A stretch of 64,000 nucleotides of DNA from Pedobacter frigiditerrae (GCF_032678705.1 NZ_JAVTSS010000002.1:620001-684000); one strand, 5' to 3'. Shown: positions 51,045 to 59,994, counted from the stretch's first letter. Made by a program: numbers and translations. Notes: a model not told the origin generated them from the sequence alone.

Positions 51045-52787
51045 ATGAATAAATTGTCCCTATTTTTAACCCTTTTTATCTCAATAAATTCTTTTGCCCA
51101 ACAAACTCCTTTTGAGAAAAGTGGTAAAAAAGAAACTACAACCTACGAAGAGTCTATTTCATTTTATGAAAGCTTAGCTAAAAGTTATCCATTGCAAACA
51201 AAGTTGTTTACTTATGGCAACACTGATTTTGGCAAACCCTTGCATCTTTTAGTATTATCAAAAAATAAAATCTTCGACCCAGTTGCTTTAAGAAAAAGTG
51301 ATAAAAGAATTTTCTTGATTAATAACGGCATACATCCAGGAGAGCCTGAAGGTATCGATGCAAGTATGTTATTTGCTCGTGAGTTGTTAAAAAACAACAA
51401 GTTACCTGACAATGTGGTTATTTGCATTATCCCAGTTTATAATATTGACGGAAGCCATAATAGAAGCGGAACTTCTAGAGCAAATCAAAATGGGCCAGTT
51501 GCATATGGTTTTAGAGGAAACAGCAAAAACTATGATTTAAATAGAGATTTCATTAAAACCGATTCGAAAAACTCACAAGCTTTTCAGCAAATATTTAATA
51601 CTTGGCAACCAGAGATTTTTGTAGATACACATACTAGTAATGGGGCAGATTACCAGTATACCATGACATTGATTCCAACACAAAAAGATAAATTAAATCC
51701 TATTTTATCCAGCTATTTAACAAAAACCTTAGTTCCAGATTTGTATAGCAAAATGAAGAATGTTGGCTATGAATTAATTCCTTACGTTAATTCAATCAAT
51801 GAAACTCCAGATGCAGGAATTACAGGTTATATCGAATCTCCTCGCTACTCAACTGGTTATGCAGCTTTGCATAATTCAATCGGCTTTATGCCAGAAACAC
51901 ACATGCTGAAAGATTTCGACAAACGCGTAGAATCAACCTATAAACTATTGAATACTTATGTTGATGTAATTGTTAGGGATGCAAAAATTATTGGAGAGAA
52001 TAAGCGCAAGGCAGATGAATCTGTGGCAAGCCAGAAAGATTTCCCATTAGATTGGAAATTAAATCGCTCTGTTTATGACAGCATTGAGTTTAAGGGATAT
52101 ATTGCAAAATATAAACCTAGTGAAGTTAGTGGTACAGATAGATTATACTATGATAGGAAAGACCCTTACACTAAGAAAATAAAGTACTGGGATAAATTTG
52201 AGCCAAGCCTAACAGTTACTAAACCCATTGCTTATGTAATTCCAAAAGCTTGGGATAAAGTAATCGCTCTGCTTAAATTAAACAATGTTAAAATGCAGCA
52301 ATTAGCCACTGATGTAAAACTAGAATTAGATATGTATTACATTGGTGAAATGAAAACTGGAACTCGTCCGTATGAAGGCCATTACCAACATTCTGGTGTA
52401 AATCTTACAACTGTAAAGCAAAATGTACAATTCTACACTGGAGATTATGTAGTTTATGTTAATCAAGCCAACAATCGCTACATAGTAGAAACGCTAGAAC
52501 CACAAGCAATTGATTCATTTTTTAACTGGAACTTTTTCGACTCAATTCTAGGGCAAAAAGAAGGTTATTCTAGTTACGTTTTTGAAGATACGGCAGCAGA
52601 TTTATTGAAGAAAAATCCTGAGCTTAAACAAAAATTAGAAGCAGAAAAACTGAAAAATCCAGACTTGGCAAAAAATGGAAGAATGCAGCTAGATTTCGTT
52701 TACAAAAACTCTGATTACTTCGAAAAAACTTATATGCGTTATCCAATCGGTAGACTGCAAAAAGAAACCAAATTAAATTTAAAATAA
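51045..52787 (+). CDS. Secreted M14-family zinc carboxypeptidase-like protein
   Basis: A 580-residue protein with a signal peptide (NKLSLFLTLFISINSFAQ). The M14 motif HxxE appears in NNGIHPGEPEGIDASM (about 90-105). The Arg/Asn substrate block is YDLNRDFIK, the third zinc ligand is the His in FVDTHTSNGADY (about 196) and the catalytic Glu is in GFMPETHMLKDFD (about 286). The C-terminal 250 residues form an extra domain. It probably trims peptides outside the inner membrane. The rhomboid gene starts 1 bp after its stop. Confidence 0.88.
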   Translation: MNKLSLFLTLFISINSFAQQTPFEKSGKKETTTYEESISFYESLAKSYPLQTKLFTYGNTDFGKPLHLLVLSKNKIFDPVALRKSDKRIFLINNGIHPGEPEGIDASMLFARELLKNNKLPDNVVICIIPVYNIDGSHNRSGTSRANQNGPVAYGFRGNSKNYDLNRDFIKTDSKNSQAFQQIFNTWQPEIFVDTHTSNGADYQYTMTLIPTQKDKLNPILSSYLTKTLVPDLYSKMKNVGYELIPYVNSINETPDAGITGYIESPRYSTGYAALHNSIGFMPETHMLKDFDKRVESTYKLLNTYVDVIVRDAKIIGENKRKADESVASQKDFPLDWKLNRSVYDSIEFKGYIAKYKPSEVSGTDRLYYDRKDPYTKKIKYWDKFEPSLTVTKPIAYVIPKAWDKVIALLKLNNVKMQQLATDVKLELDMYYIGEMKTGTRPYEGHYQHSGVNLTTVKQNVQFYTGDYVVYVNQANNRYIVETLEPQAIDSFFNWNFFDSILGQKEGYSSYVFEDTAADLLKKNPELKQKLEAEKLKNPDLAKNGRMQLDFVYKNSDYFEKTYMRYPIGRLQKETKLNLK

Positions 52788-52788
52788 C

Positions 52789-53427
52789 ATGATGCAATAC
52801 TTAAACGATACTCCGGTAGCGTCAATTATATTTATTTTTACATTAATTACAAGTGTTTATGCGTTTAATGACCATAGCGTTTATGGCAAATTCATGCTGC
52901 ATCCATATTCAATTGTACATCACAAAGCAAAATACTTTACAGTAATTACAAGTGGGTTAATCCATGCCGATGGAATGCATCTTTTCTTTAACATGGCAAC
53001 ATTCTTCTTTTTTGCATTTCCATTAGAGCAGTTGCTTGGCCATTGGCAATTTGGCTTATTGTATATCCTGAGTATGGTATTAGCTGATATTCCTTCCATT
53101 TTGAAACACAAAAACGACTATAGATATCATAGTTTAGGTGCTTCTGGAGCAATTAGTGGTGTATTGTTTAGTATGATTTTATTTGCACCATTTATGCAGA
53201 TTGGCATCCTTTTTTTACCCCCACAATTAGGAATTTGGGCTATAATATTTGGTCCTTTATATTTATTTTATTGTTATTACATGTCTAAAAAGTCCAATGA
53301 CAACATCAACCATGACGCACACTTTTTTGGTGCTTTAGCAGGTATTCTATTAACCGTTATTTTATTCCCTGGAATTATCCCACATTTTGTTGCTCAGGTT
53401 ATGACTAAACTAACTGGTGGAGGGTAA
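52789..53427 (+). CDS. Rhomboid-family intramembrane serine protease
   Basis: A 212-residue protein with six hydrophobic segments. The catalytic Ser is in SLGASGAISGVLF (GxSG, about 117-129) and the His in HDAHFFGALAGILL (about 175-188). GLIHADGMHLFFNMATFFFF near residue 56-75 carries the usual His and Asn for the oxyanion hole. It cuts membrane proteins within the bilayer; the target is unknown. It starts 1 bp after the M14 stop. Its last 18 bp overlap the end of the convergent gene at 53410. Confidence 0.93.
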   Translation: MMQYLNDTPVASIIFIFTLITSVYAFNDHSVYGKFMLHPYSIVHHKAKYFTVITSGLIHADGMHLFFNMATFFFFAFPLEQLLGHWQFGLLYILSMVLADIPSILKHKNDYRYHSLGASGAISGVLFSMILFAPFMQIGILFLPPQLGIWAIIFGPLYLFYCYYMSKKSNDNINHDAHFFGALAGILLTVILFPGIIPHFVAQVMTKLTGGG

Positions 53428-54378
53428 AAAAGGCTCCTCAAAATAACTCATTGGAGCTGTTGGGTCTTTAATGATTTCGAATAAAGTATGTCCCCACGGT
53501 TTCCAGAAATTTTCTAAAACCTGCCCGTACGTTTTGTTAGCCCAAGCATCAAAAAGCGGTTTGTTTTGCATCCCTTTTAATGGCATGGCATCAATGTAAA
53601 TTACCTCTTCAACCAGCATGATATTATATTCAGGCAGGCGATTAAACAAGTAAGCTGAATAAAAAAACCGAGCAGCAATTTCTTCGAACTGTTGTTCTGA
53701 AAGCTTTTTACCTTTTATAGAATCGATAATTTCTTGATGATATCTTTTATTGGTTCCGTTATCTTGCAAACAAGCGATTATCCCAAAATCCTTAAACTTT
53801 AAGGAGAAGGTTAACGTGTTAATTTCATCCCTAAAACTGAATGGTGTATTTTCATTATCTAGTGGCACAACAACGATAGACCAAGGCGTAAAATCTTCTA
53901 AAACTACCTCACGATAAATGCTTTGCAACATGGCATGCAGGTTCCCAAACTTATGCATTAAACCTTGCGACATGTTCATTCCATCGCCACTTAATTGCTG
54001 TAAACGAATGGCGCCTTGCATTTCTATATACAAAAAGCTGTACATCAATTTACCAATCCAGTTAAACAAATCTATTTCTGGCAGCGCCGATACACCTTCA
54101 TGACCTTTACCAAAAGCCAAGGCAATCTTATCTTCCAATGGGGAAATAAATTTATCGAGAACAGTGGTATTGGCCGGAACAACTAAGCTTTTATAAGTCC
54201 TGATGGTTTCATCTAACAATTGAATTTGTTCGTTCCCCGTAAGGTTTGACATAGATAAAAGCCAGTCTGGCAGTACATTTACGGTTGCCAAAGGAGATGA
54301 AAAAGTATCGCCACTTAAAAAGCATTTGTCGTTTTTGAAATCGAAGTTTTTAAAAGGATTGTATATCGCAGTGCTCAT
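53410..54378 (-). CDS. Conserved hypothetical protein
   Basis: A 322-residue soluble-looking protein with no signal or membrane helix. The N-terminus FDFKNDKCFLSGD and the central IARFF/AARFFYSAYLFNRL are distinctive, and several aromatic residues cluster near the C-terminus (NFWKPWGHTLFEIIKD). I do not recognise a family. The start (ATG 54378) is followed by an in-frame coding region of ordinary composition. The gene overlaps the rhomboid tail to tail by 18 bp. Confidence 0.65.
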   Translation of the reverse strand: MSTAIYNPFKNFDFKNDKCFLSGDTFSSPLATVNVLPDWLLSMSNLTGNEQIQLLDETIRTYKSLVVPANTTVLDKFISPLEDKIALAFGKGHEGVSALPEIDLFNWIGKLMYSFLYIEMQGAIRLQQLSGDGMNMSQGLMHKFGNLHAMLQSIYREVVLEDFTPWSIVVVPLDNENTPFSFRDEINTLTFSLKFKDFGIIACLQDNGTNKRYHQEIIDSIKGKKLSEQQFEEIAARFFYSAYLFNRLPEYNIMLVEEVIYIDAMPLKGMQNKPLFDAWANKTYGQVLENFWKPWGHTLFEIIKDPTAPMSYFEEPFLPSTS

Positions 54379-54453
54379 TGCTGCAAAACTAGGTAATTAA
54401 TTTCTGCTAAAACTTTATTGAATAAATTTTAACTTTTTAATTACTTAAAAAGA

Positions 54454-54527
54454 TTTGTCATTCCGAGGAACGAGGAATCTCAAATAAGATTTCACATTGA
54501 GATTCTTCGCAAGCTCAGAATGACAAA
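54454..54527. repeat. Long inverted repeat in spacer
   Basis: TTTGTCATTCCGAG...AATCTCAA and TTGAGATT...CTCAGAATGACAAA: arms of about 30 bp with a short central mismatch block. It is a member of the TCATTCTGAG family common in Bacteroidetes. It lies between two minus-strand genes and could end transcription from the right. Confidence 0.75.
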
Positions 54528-54551
54528 ACTAGATTGAATGACAAACTACAT

Positions 54552-55685
54552 CTAATACTTATTATAAAAATAGCTTATCTCATCTACCAGTTGGGCATAA
54601 ATTGGTTTGGTAAACTCTACAAATAATGCAGCTGGTGCTGGAGGTAATAGTTCTCTCCTTTTGGTCATCTGCAATTGCTCTTTTGTTAAGGCTCTTTCGT
54701 CTCCTTTATAACTTGCCCAGCTATCTTGCCAAACATAAGTTCCTGGCAATCTTTGCTGGCGGATGATGTTATTAGTTTGATAATCAACAATAGTCATGGC
54801 TAATAATCCTGATGAAGAAACTTGCTTATTGAAAATACTCAATGTTGCTTTCACAGTTCCATAAACTTTTCCATTTGCTCTGGTATCACTGATTAAAACA
54901 CTGTCTTTTTTTAATTTCTCCACCCTTTCCTTTACATAGGTTTGTCCTACGATAAAATCATCAAAGTTTAATCTCAATATTTGGTCTGGCGTAATTTTTT
55001 GACTGTTTGCTTGTTGCTCCGAGTAAAAAATTACAAATCTGTTTTGTTGATATTTACTTATGAAATCGCTTACTTGTTGTTGAAAGTACTGATTGCTCAA
55101 TTGGTAATAACTACTGTTTACTTTTACAGGTTGTACCACAACTTTAACAACTGCAGCCCAATAAGCATCATCCATTTTATTTTTTACATCTTTATAGTTA
55201 GGATAAAAATATTGTGCTTTTTCAAAATTGTAATAGGCATTTTTAGCACTAACACGATTGTTTTCATTCATTTGGTTTATACCCAAAGTATAACGAACTT
55301 CTGCTGCTTTATATTTACTATCTTCAACTTCGTTGATATATTTCTGAGGATTCGGGATCAAGTTTAAAGCAACTGGCGAACCACTAACTTCATCGCTTAA
55401 TTGATTAATTTTTTGGTAATGAGCCAATATAGTTTCCCATCTCAAAACATCTGAAGAAACTTTTGCTTCATCAATTTTACGTAAGTGCTCTTTTAATGCT
55501 AAATCATAAGCAATTGGTAAAACATACATTGCTTCTGCATTTTTAGGAGAACTCTTTAAACGGTCAACCGATTTAAAAACAGATTGGTCGTAGTTTCCTT
55601 TTTGTAATGCATTTTTTCCGGTGGTACATCCAACAATTAGTATGGATAAATAAAGAAAATACCGTAATCTTGAAATAGTTTTCAT
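54552..55685 (-). CDS. Hypothetical lipoprotein with helical-repeat N-terminal half
   Basis: A 377-residue protein with a lipoprotein signal (LRYFLYLSILIVGC, lipobox Cys at about 20). Residues about 25-180 are helical and TPR-like (YTLGINQMNENNRVSAKNAY, KAQYFYPNYKDVKNK). The C-terminal half is beta-rich, with VYGTVKATLSIFNKQVSSSG. It is probably an envelope scaffold. It stands alone with a likely promoter, and I do not recognise a family. Confidence 0.68.
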   Translation of the reverse strand: MKTISRLRYFLYLSILIVGCTTGKNALQKGNYDQSVFKSVDRLKSSPKNAEAMYVLPIAYDLALKEHLRKIDEAKVSSDVLRWETILAHYQKINQLSDEVSGSPVALNLIPNPQKYINEVEDSKYKAAEVRYTLGINQMNENNRVSAKNAYYNFEKAQYFYPNYKDVKNKMDDAYWAAVVKVVVQPVKVNSSYYQLSNQYFQQQVSDFISKYQQNRFVIFYSEQQANSQKITPDQILRLNFDDFIVGQTYVKERVEKLKKDSVLISDTRANGKVYGTVKATLSIFNKQVSSSGLLAMTIVDYQTNNIIRQQRLPGTYVWQDSWASYKGDERALTKEQLQMTKRRELLPPAPAALFVEFTKPIYAQLVDEISYFYNKY

Positions 55686-55705
55686 GGCTATTGGCGTTAA
55701 ATGAA

Positions 55706-55713
55706 CAAATATA
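55706..55713 (-). promoter_or_regulatory. Probable -7 box for the 377-residue lipoprotein gene
   Basis: The minus strand reads TATATTTG, 20 bp before the ATG at 55685. Confidence 0.4.
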
Positions 55714-55755
55714 ACCTAAGGTTGTGAAACCCCTTTAATGATTAGACGATAAATA

Positions 55756-56793
55756 ATGAAAATAAGTTGCAAGGAGTTTGAATTAGAATTAAAACATCCA
55801 TTTTCGATTTCGAAATTTACCAGAACAAGTACGCCATTATTGCTTCTAAGGTTAAATTATGAAGGTTTTATTGGTTATGGTGAAGCAAGCATGGTTCCTT
55901 ATATGGGCGAAAGCCAGGTTACTGCAGCTTCATTTTTAGCAAAAGTAGATTGGAATAGGTTTCAACACCCATTTGATTTTGCAGCAATTCATCATTATTT
56001 AGATGAAATTGGAAAAGGAAATCCAGCAGTAAAAGCTGCGATTGATATTGCTTTGAATGATATTAACGGTAAAATTTTAAATCAGCCTTGCGCCACTATT
56101 TATGGAGCCGATAAGACTAAAATGCCAATTACTTCTTATACTTTAGGCATTGATACACCTGAAGTTTTAAAAGAAAAAGTGGCAGATGCCAAAGGGTTTA
56201 AAGTGCTTAAAATAAAACTAGGCAGAGATAATGATAAAGAACTCATACAAACGATACGCAGTGTGAGCAATTTGCCTTTATATGTTGATGCAAACCAAGG
56301 TTGGAGCAATAAAAAAGAAGCGATAGATATGTGTTACTGGTTGCACGACCAAGGTGTTTTGCTAATTGAGCAACCAATGGACAAAACCAACCTAGAAGGA
56401 AACGCTTGGTTAACACAGAGAAGTCCGATACCGATTATTGCCGATGAAGCTGTGCAACGTTTAGGAGATATGGACAATTTGAAAGGCGCTTACCACGGCA
56501 TAAACATTAAGCTGATGAAAAGTGCCGGAATTTACGAAGCACATCAAATGATTTTAAAAGCCAGAAGTTTTGGAATGAAAATCTTAATTGGCTGCATGAG
56601 CGAAACCTCAATTGCTACTTTAGCAGGAGCGGCTCTAGCTCCACTTTGTGATTGGGCAGATTTAGACGGACCTTGGTTAACCAAAAACAATCCATTTGAT
56701 GCACCAGAGATGAAAGATGGTCGATATATTTTAAACGATTTGCCAGGCTTGGGATTGACTGGCGGAGAGGGGTTGTTTGGACAAGAGAAATAG
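55756..56793 (+). CDS. Dipeptide epimerase (L-Ala-D/L-Glu epimerase, enolase superfamily)
   Basis: A 345-residue enolase-superfamily enzyme that converts L-Ala-D-Glu to L-Ala-L-Glu during recycling of cell-wall peptides. The catalytic Lys pair is in VLKIKLGRD (KxK, about 154-156) and in INIKLMKSAG (about 254). The metal ligands are Asp in YVDANQGWSN, Glu in LIEQPMDKT and Asp in IIADEAVQ. The DLDGP loop near residue 315 fixes the dipeptide. It stands alone; its role fits with glmS and nagA elsewhere in the window. Confidence 0.9.
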   Translation: MKISCKEFELELKHPFSISKFTRTSTPLLLLRLNYEGFIGYGEASMVPYMGESQVTAASFLAKVDWNRFQHPFDFAAIHHYLDEIGKGNPAVKAAIDIALNDINGKILNQPCATIYGADKTKMPITSYTLGIDTPEVLKEKVADAKGFKVLKIKLGRDNDKELIQTIRSVSNLPLYVDANQGWSNKKEAIDMCYWLHDQGVLLIEQPMDKTNLEGNAWLTQRSPIPIIADEAVQRLGDMDNLKGAYHGINIKLMKSAGIYEAHQMILKARSFGMKILIGCMSETSIATLAGAALAPLCDWADLDGPWLTKNNPFDAPEMKDGRYILNDLPGLGLTGGEGLFGQEK

Positions 56794-56796
56794 GTT

Positions 56797-56835
56797 GATG
56801 GTCAATAGACGATGGTCCATTGACTATCTACCATC
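56797..56835 (+). terminator. Inverted repeat after the epimerase gene
   Basis: GATGGTCAATAG and CTATCTACCATC bracket an inner CAAT / ATTG pair. It lies 3 bp after the epimerase stop and just before the convergent small gene, so it may end both transcripts. No T tract follows. Confidence 0.45.
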
Positions 56836-56840
56836 ATCCT

Positions 56841-57026
56841 CTACTTCTTCAAATCTTTATTTACGCTTTTAAGCAGTTGTACTTTTACATAAACAAATGC
56901 CACAAAAGTTGCTGCAAAGAATGCGACAACTAGCGGGCTTTTATTACTGTATGCCCATCCTATTCCAAAAATAGAAAAGATGATACCTACATTAAAAAGT
57001 ACGTTTAAGATAATCTTTTTGCGCAT
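56841..57026 (-). CDS. Small membrane protein, possibly DUF6358
   Basis: A 61-residue protein with two membrane helices (about 8-24 and 32-50; LVVAFFAATFVAFVYVKVQL) and basic ends. It resembles the small Sphingobacteriaceae family DUF6358, though I am not certain. Its ATG overlaps the stop of the rhodanese gene in a TAATG, so the two are translationally coupled. Confidence 0.6.
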   Translation of the reverse strand: MRKKIILNVLFNVGIIFSIFGIGWAYSNKSPLVVAFFAATFVAFVYVKVQLLKSVNKDLKK

Positions 57027-57343
57027 TAGTAAACAGGCATATTTGGATCAAAGGCTTCTTGCCAAGCCAAAATACCACCTTTTAGGTTATACAAGTTATC
57101 AAAACCATGCATTTGCTCTAATTGCATAATTGCTGCAGCACTTCTTTTACCACTACGGCACTGTACAATTACAGGTTTATCTGTTGCGATTTTTTCAGTT
57201 TCAATTAAAATTCCGCCCAAAGGGATGTTTAATCCATCTAGGTTAGAGGTTTCATATTCGAATGTTTCTCTTACATCAATCAATTGAAAATCTTCTTTAT
57301 TATCTATTTTTTGCTTTAGTTCTTGTACCGAAATTTCTTTCAT
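57026..57343 (-). CDS. Rhodanese-like domain protein
   Basis: A 105-residue single-domain rhodanese. The active Cys is in VIVQCRSGKRSAAA (about 79-92), and FQLIDVRETFEYE (about 19-31) is the typical start. Such proteins carry sulfane sulfur for sulfur transfer or detoxification. It is first in a two-gene unit with the small membrane protein; the promoter box is 16 bp upstream. Confidence 0.9.
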   Translation of the reverse strand: MKEISVQELKQKIDNKEDFQLIDVRETFEYETSNLDGLNIPLGGILIETEKIATDKPVIVQCRSGKRSAAAIMQLEQMHGFDNLYNLKGGILAWQEAFDPNMPVY

Positions 57344-57358
57344 GATTTTTTATTTTTT

Positions 57359-57366
57359 CAAATGTA
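57359..57366 (-). promoter_or_regulatory. Probable -7 box for the rhodanese gene
   Basis: The minus strand reads TACATTTG, a TAnnTTTG match, 16 bp before the ATG at 57343. Confidence 0.5.
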
Positions 57367-57504
57367 CAAAAATGAATAATAAGGTAAAGTCTTAGAAAAG
57401 TCTTAAATTAAAAATCCCAAAAGCTTAACAATTGGGATTAATTTGATAATTTTTTTGGAGCGTTATGCTGCTGGGTACCACTCAATGTTATTAAGTAAAG
57501 GAAT

Positions 57505-57581
57505 TGTCGGTCTGAGCGTAGTCGAAGGCTTATTCAATTCATCAATCAAAAAGGATTCCTTCGACTACGCTCAGGATGACA
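57505..57581. repeat. Inverted repeat of the CTGAGCGTAGTCGAAGG family
   Basis: CTGAGCGTAGTCGAAGG on the left and its exact reverse complement CCTTCGACTACGCTCAG on the right, about 30 bp apart, with TGTC / GACA outside. The same sequence type lies at about 23424-23441. Confidence 0.8.
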
Positions 57582-57609
57582 TCCTTTTTTGATCTTATTT
57601 ACCTAATGT

Positions 57610-57800
57610 AATGAAATTGGGGTGCCGCGGCACCCTGGGTTAAAATCCCAAACCTATGCATTTTGGGAAACCCGACATGGCAACCCACCGTTGTACTTAA
57701 ACCCGGTGGCAGTGACATACTTTTTGCATAAGGAAACAACAAATTATTACTGCCGTTAACAAAAAGATATAGCGAACAACGGGACAGCAGCCCACCAAAA
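57610..57800. repeat. GC-rich interspersed repeat and modular repeat copy D
   Basis: GGGTGCCGCGGCACCC is a perfect GC-rich palindrome (about 57621-57636), followed by TGGGTTAAAATCCCA and a block with AACCCGACATGG. Modular repeat copy D follows in reverse (57710-57789: GTGACATACTTTTT ... AAAAAGATATAGCG). A hairpin at 57781-57811 (GGGACAG...CTGTCCC) may be the terminator of the secreted-protein gene at 57841. The spacer from 57344 to 57840 holds no gene. Confidence 0.6.
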
Positions 57801-57840
57801 GCTACTGTCCCTTAATTTTCAAATGCTTAACTTTTTAGAT

Positions 57841-58470
57841 TTATTTCGATTTATCGCCAGCCATTGCTTTGTTGGTAGCAATTAGGTTTTGGGTCATTTT
57901 AGCGTTATAAGAAATCTCTTGTTTTAAAGCAACGAAAGCATTTTTGATATAAGCCATAGATTTTAAGGCTTTCATTGCCTTCATTACACCTGCACTTTTA
58001 ATCTCTCCTGGCATGGTTAATAATTCTTTAGAAGATTTCACTAACTCCACGCCCATGGTTACAAACATTTTAGATAAGGCAATTAATTGGTCTGGTTGCA
58101 CAGGTGTAACGCCTGTTGCTGGGTTGCCATCCATTGTCTGACCAGTTACACTCGCATAAAATTGAGGTATAGAACCTCTAGTAGTTTTCATTTGGTCTAT
58201 TAGTTTTGCTGCCATTGTTGTTAAAGCATCTAAACCTCCAATACCAGTTTCTTTTGGTGCCTGCAACTTATCTACCTTAGCTAATTTTTCTAAAAAGTCT
58301 TCTGATTTAGATAAGGCTAATAAAGCTGCACGTTGAGCTTTTAATTCATCTAATGATAGTGTTTTTGAATCTGTTACCTCTGCTGGGTTTTCTGTTACAT
58401 TTTCGTCTTGAGCATTTGCGGCAAAGCACAATGATAATGCGAATACTGCGGTTAGTAATAATTTTTTCAT
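57841..58470 (-). CDS. Hypothetical secreted protein
   Basis: A 209-residue protein with a signal peptide (KKLLLTAVFALSLCFAANAQ). The mature part is mainly helical and rich in Lys, Ala and Leu (SLDELKAQRAALLALSKSED, MKAMKALKSMAYIKNAFVAL). No Cys lies in the mature part and no domain is recognised. It is probably periplasmic. Confidence 0.65.
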   Translation of the reverse strand: MKKLLLTAVFALSLCFAANAQDENVTENPAEVTDSKTLSLDELKAQRAALLALSKSEDFLEKLAKVDKLQAPKETGIGGLDALTTMAAKLIDQMKTTRGSIPQFYASVTGQTMDGNPATGVTPVQPDQLIALSKMFVTMGVELVKSSKELLTMPGEIKSAGVMKAMKALKSMAYIKNAFVALKQEISYNAKMTQNLIATNKAMAGDKSK

Positions 58471-58824
58471 GATGATTATTTTTTTGTTAGGGTTATGATT
58501 ATTTTTTTGATAAATATCAGCACAACAGCAAGTTACATCAATACCCTAGTGTCGGTATTTTCATCTACCCAACAGTACGTATATTAAATTATAAACATCC
58601 TGCTCGTTAATATAGGGGCTATTTTTTGTTGATCATTCCTAATATGATTAAGTATAAGCAATTGGTATTTTAAACTTACTTTAAGCGAAAAGTTAGAGAT
58701 TTATCTCTTTGCTAACCCCAAAAAATATATCAGCCATTATTAGATGAATTTATTAGCCGTTTTTTTGTAACAAGTTGCCTTTAAAAGCGTTTAATATTCA
58801 AATCTTGATTAATTTGCTACAATT
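58471..58824. other. Gene-free spacer
   Basis: About 350 bp, A/T-rich, between divergent genes. I see no ORF with a plausible start and no strong hairpin. TTAATTTG at about 58807 is a poor -7 match for the DUF4407 gene. Short repeated ATTATTTTTTTG motifs occur near 58485-58515. Confidence 0.5.
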
Positions 58825-59937
58825 ATGAATGGCATCTCTCGTTTCTTTTGGTTCTGCTCCGGCGCTCATTTAACTACATTAGAAAAACATCCTACAGAAC
58901 ACAACAAATATTTAGGCATAGGCGCTACCATCTTTTTTACTGGTTTGTTTGCCGCATTATCTGGGGGTTATGCCATGTATTTCGTTTTTAAAGGTGGAGA
59001 TTTTGCTTGGTTATTTGCCTTGTTTTTTGGCTTAATTTGGGGCTTGGCCATCTTTAATATGGATAGGTATATTGTATCTAGCATTAACAAGAATGCTACA
59101 ACTAATAAACAAATTTGGCAAGCTACACCTCGTATTCTTTTAGCCATCATGATTGGGATGGTAATTTCTCGTCCCCTGGAATTAAAGATTTTCGATAAAG
59201 AAATTAAAGAACGTTTAAATGTTAGTTACTTAAATGGCCAACGTTCAAAAATTGACACCTTAAATAAAGCCTTCGATAAAAAATATACCATTGAAATTGG
59301 CAAGTTAAATGATGCTAAAGCCGAACGAGATTCATTAGCCGCAGCCATCAAGGCTGATAGACAAAAGCTAAACTTTGAGATTTTTGGAAATAAAACCACT
59401 GAAACTTCGGGTGTAATGGGCTATGGTCCTTATGCCAAAAGGAAGGAAGCAGAGCTGAAACAACGCGAACAAAATTTAGATACGTTGACGAAAGATGTTC
59501 GCCAAATGGAAAAATTTGTCGACGGAAGGAAACAGTTTGATGGTTTAATGACTGAGAAATTGTACACCACAAAACAACTAGATAGCTTAAGTAACATTGC
59601 TGGTTTTGCAGATAGAAACTGGGCGCTAGGTCAACTTAGTTTTAATGTTGATGGCACTAGAGATACCAATACTGCCATCGCAGTAACTTTTATTGGTTTG
59701 TTGTTCATCTTCTTTGAGTGTTTACCTGTTTTTGTAAAGTTAATGAGCAGTCGCGGACCATATGATCATGCAGTAGAAAACATTGAAACTACTCAAGTTC
59801 ATTTATCAGATAAAGACAAAGAATTTGAGATTGAGGTAGCAGATGGCATTCACGAAACACGTGTAAGTACCGAGATAGAAAAGCGAAAGGAACAGATTCG
59901 AAATAAAGCTCGAAGGGATTTAAGTTCTGAAGAGTAG
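58825..59937 (+). CDS. DUF4407 family membrane protein
   Basis: A 370-residue protein with four membrane helices, at about 31-53, 60-80, 108-125 and 282-302. A long charged coiled-coil-like region (about 125-270; LNDAKAERDSLAAAIKADRQ) lies between the third and fourth. IWGLAIFNMDRYIV is a hallmark of DUF4407. The family is widespread in bacteria and has no assigned function. It is followed by a hairpin repeated after the next gene. Confidence 0.85.
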   Translation: MNGISRFFWFCSGAHLTTLEKHPTEHNKYLGIGATIFFTGLFAALSGGYAMYFVFKGGDFAWLFALFFGLIWGLAIFNMDRYIVSSINKNATTNKQIWQATPRILLAIMIGMVISRPLELKIFDKEIKERLNVSYLNGQRSKIDTLNKAFDKKYTIEIGKLNDAKAERDSLAAAIKADRQKLNFEIFGNKTTETSGVMGYGPYAKRKEAELKQREQNLDTLTKDVRQMEKFVDGRKQFDGLMTEKLYTTKQLDSLSNIAGFADRNWALGQLSFNVDGTRDTNTAIAVTFIGLLFIFFECLPVFVKLMSSRGPYDHAVENIETTQVHLSDKDKEFEIEVADGIHETRVSTEIEKRKEQIRNKARRDLSSEE

Positions 59938-59950
59938 TTCAAAATTTTTA

Positions 59951-59994
59951 GCCGCAGATTTGCAGATGTAAAATAATCTGCGAATCTGCGGCTT
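59951..59994 (+). terminator. Hairpin after the DUF4407 gene (copy 1 of a repeated hairpin)
   Basis: AGCCGCAGATTTGCAGAT and ATCTGCGAATCTGCGGCT pair over 18 bp with one mismatch and are followed by TCTTATTT. It is 13 bp after the stop. A second copy follows the M28 gene. Confidence 0.7.

Noticed and set aside
54981..55367. 128-codon open frame antisense to the 377-residue lipoprotein
   Set aside because: It is a hydrophobic shadow of an A/T-rich coding region, without a start context of its own.
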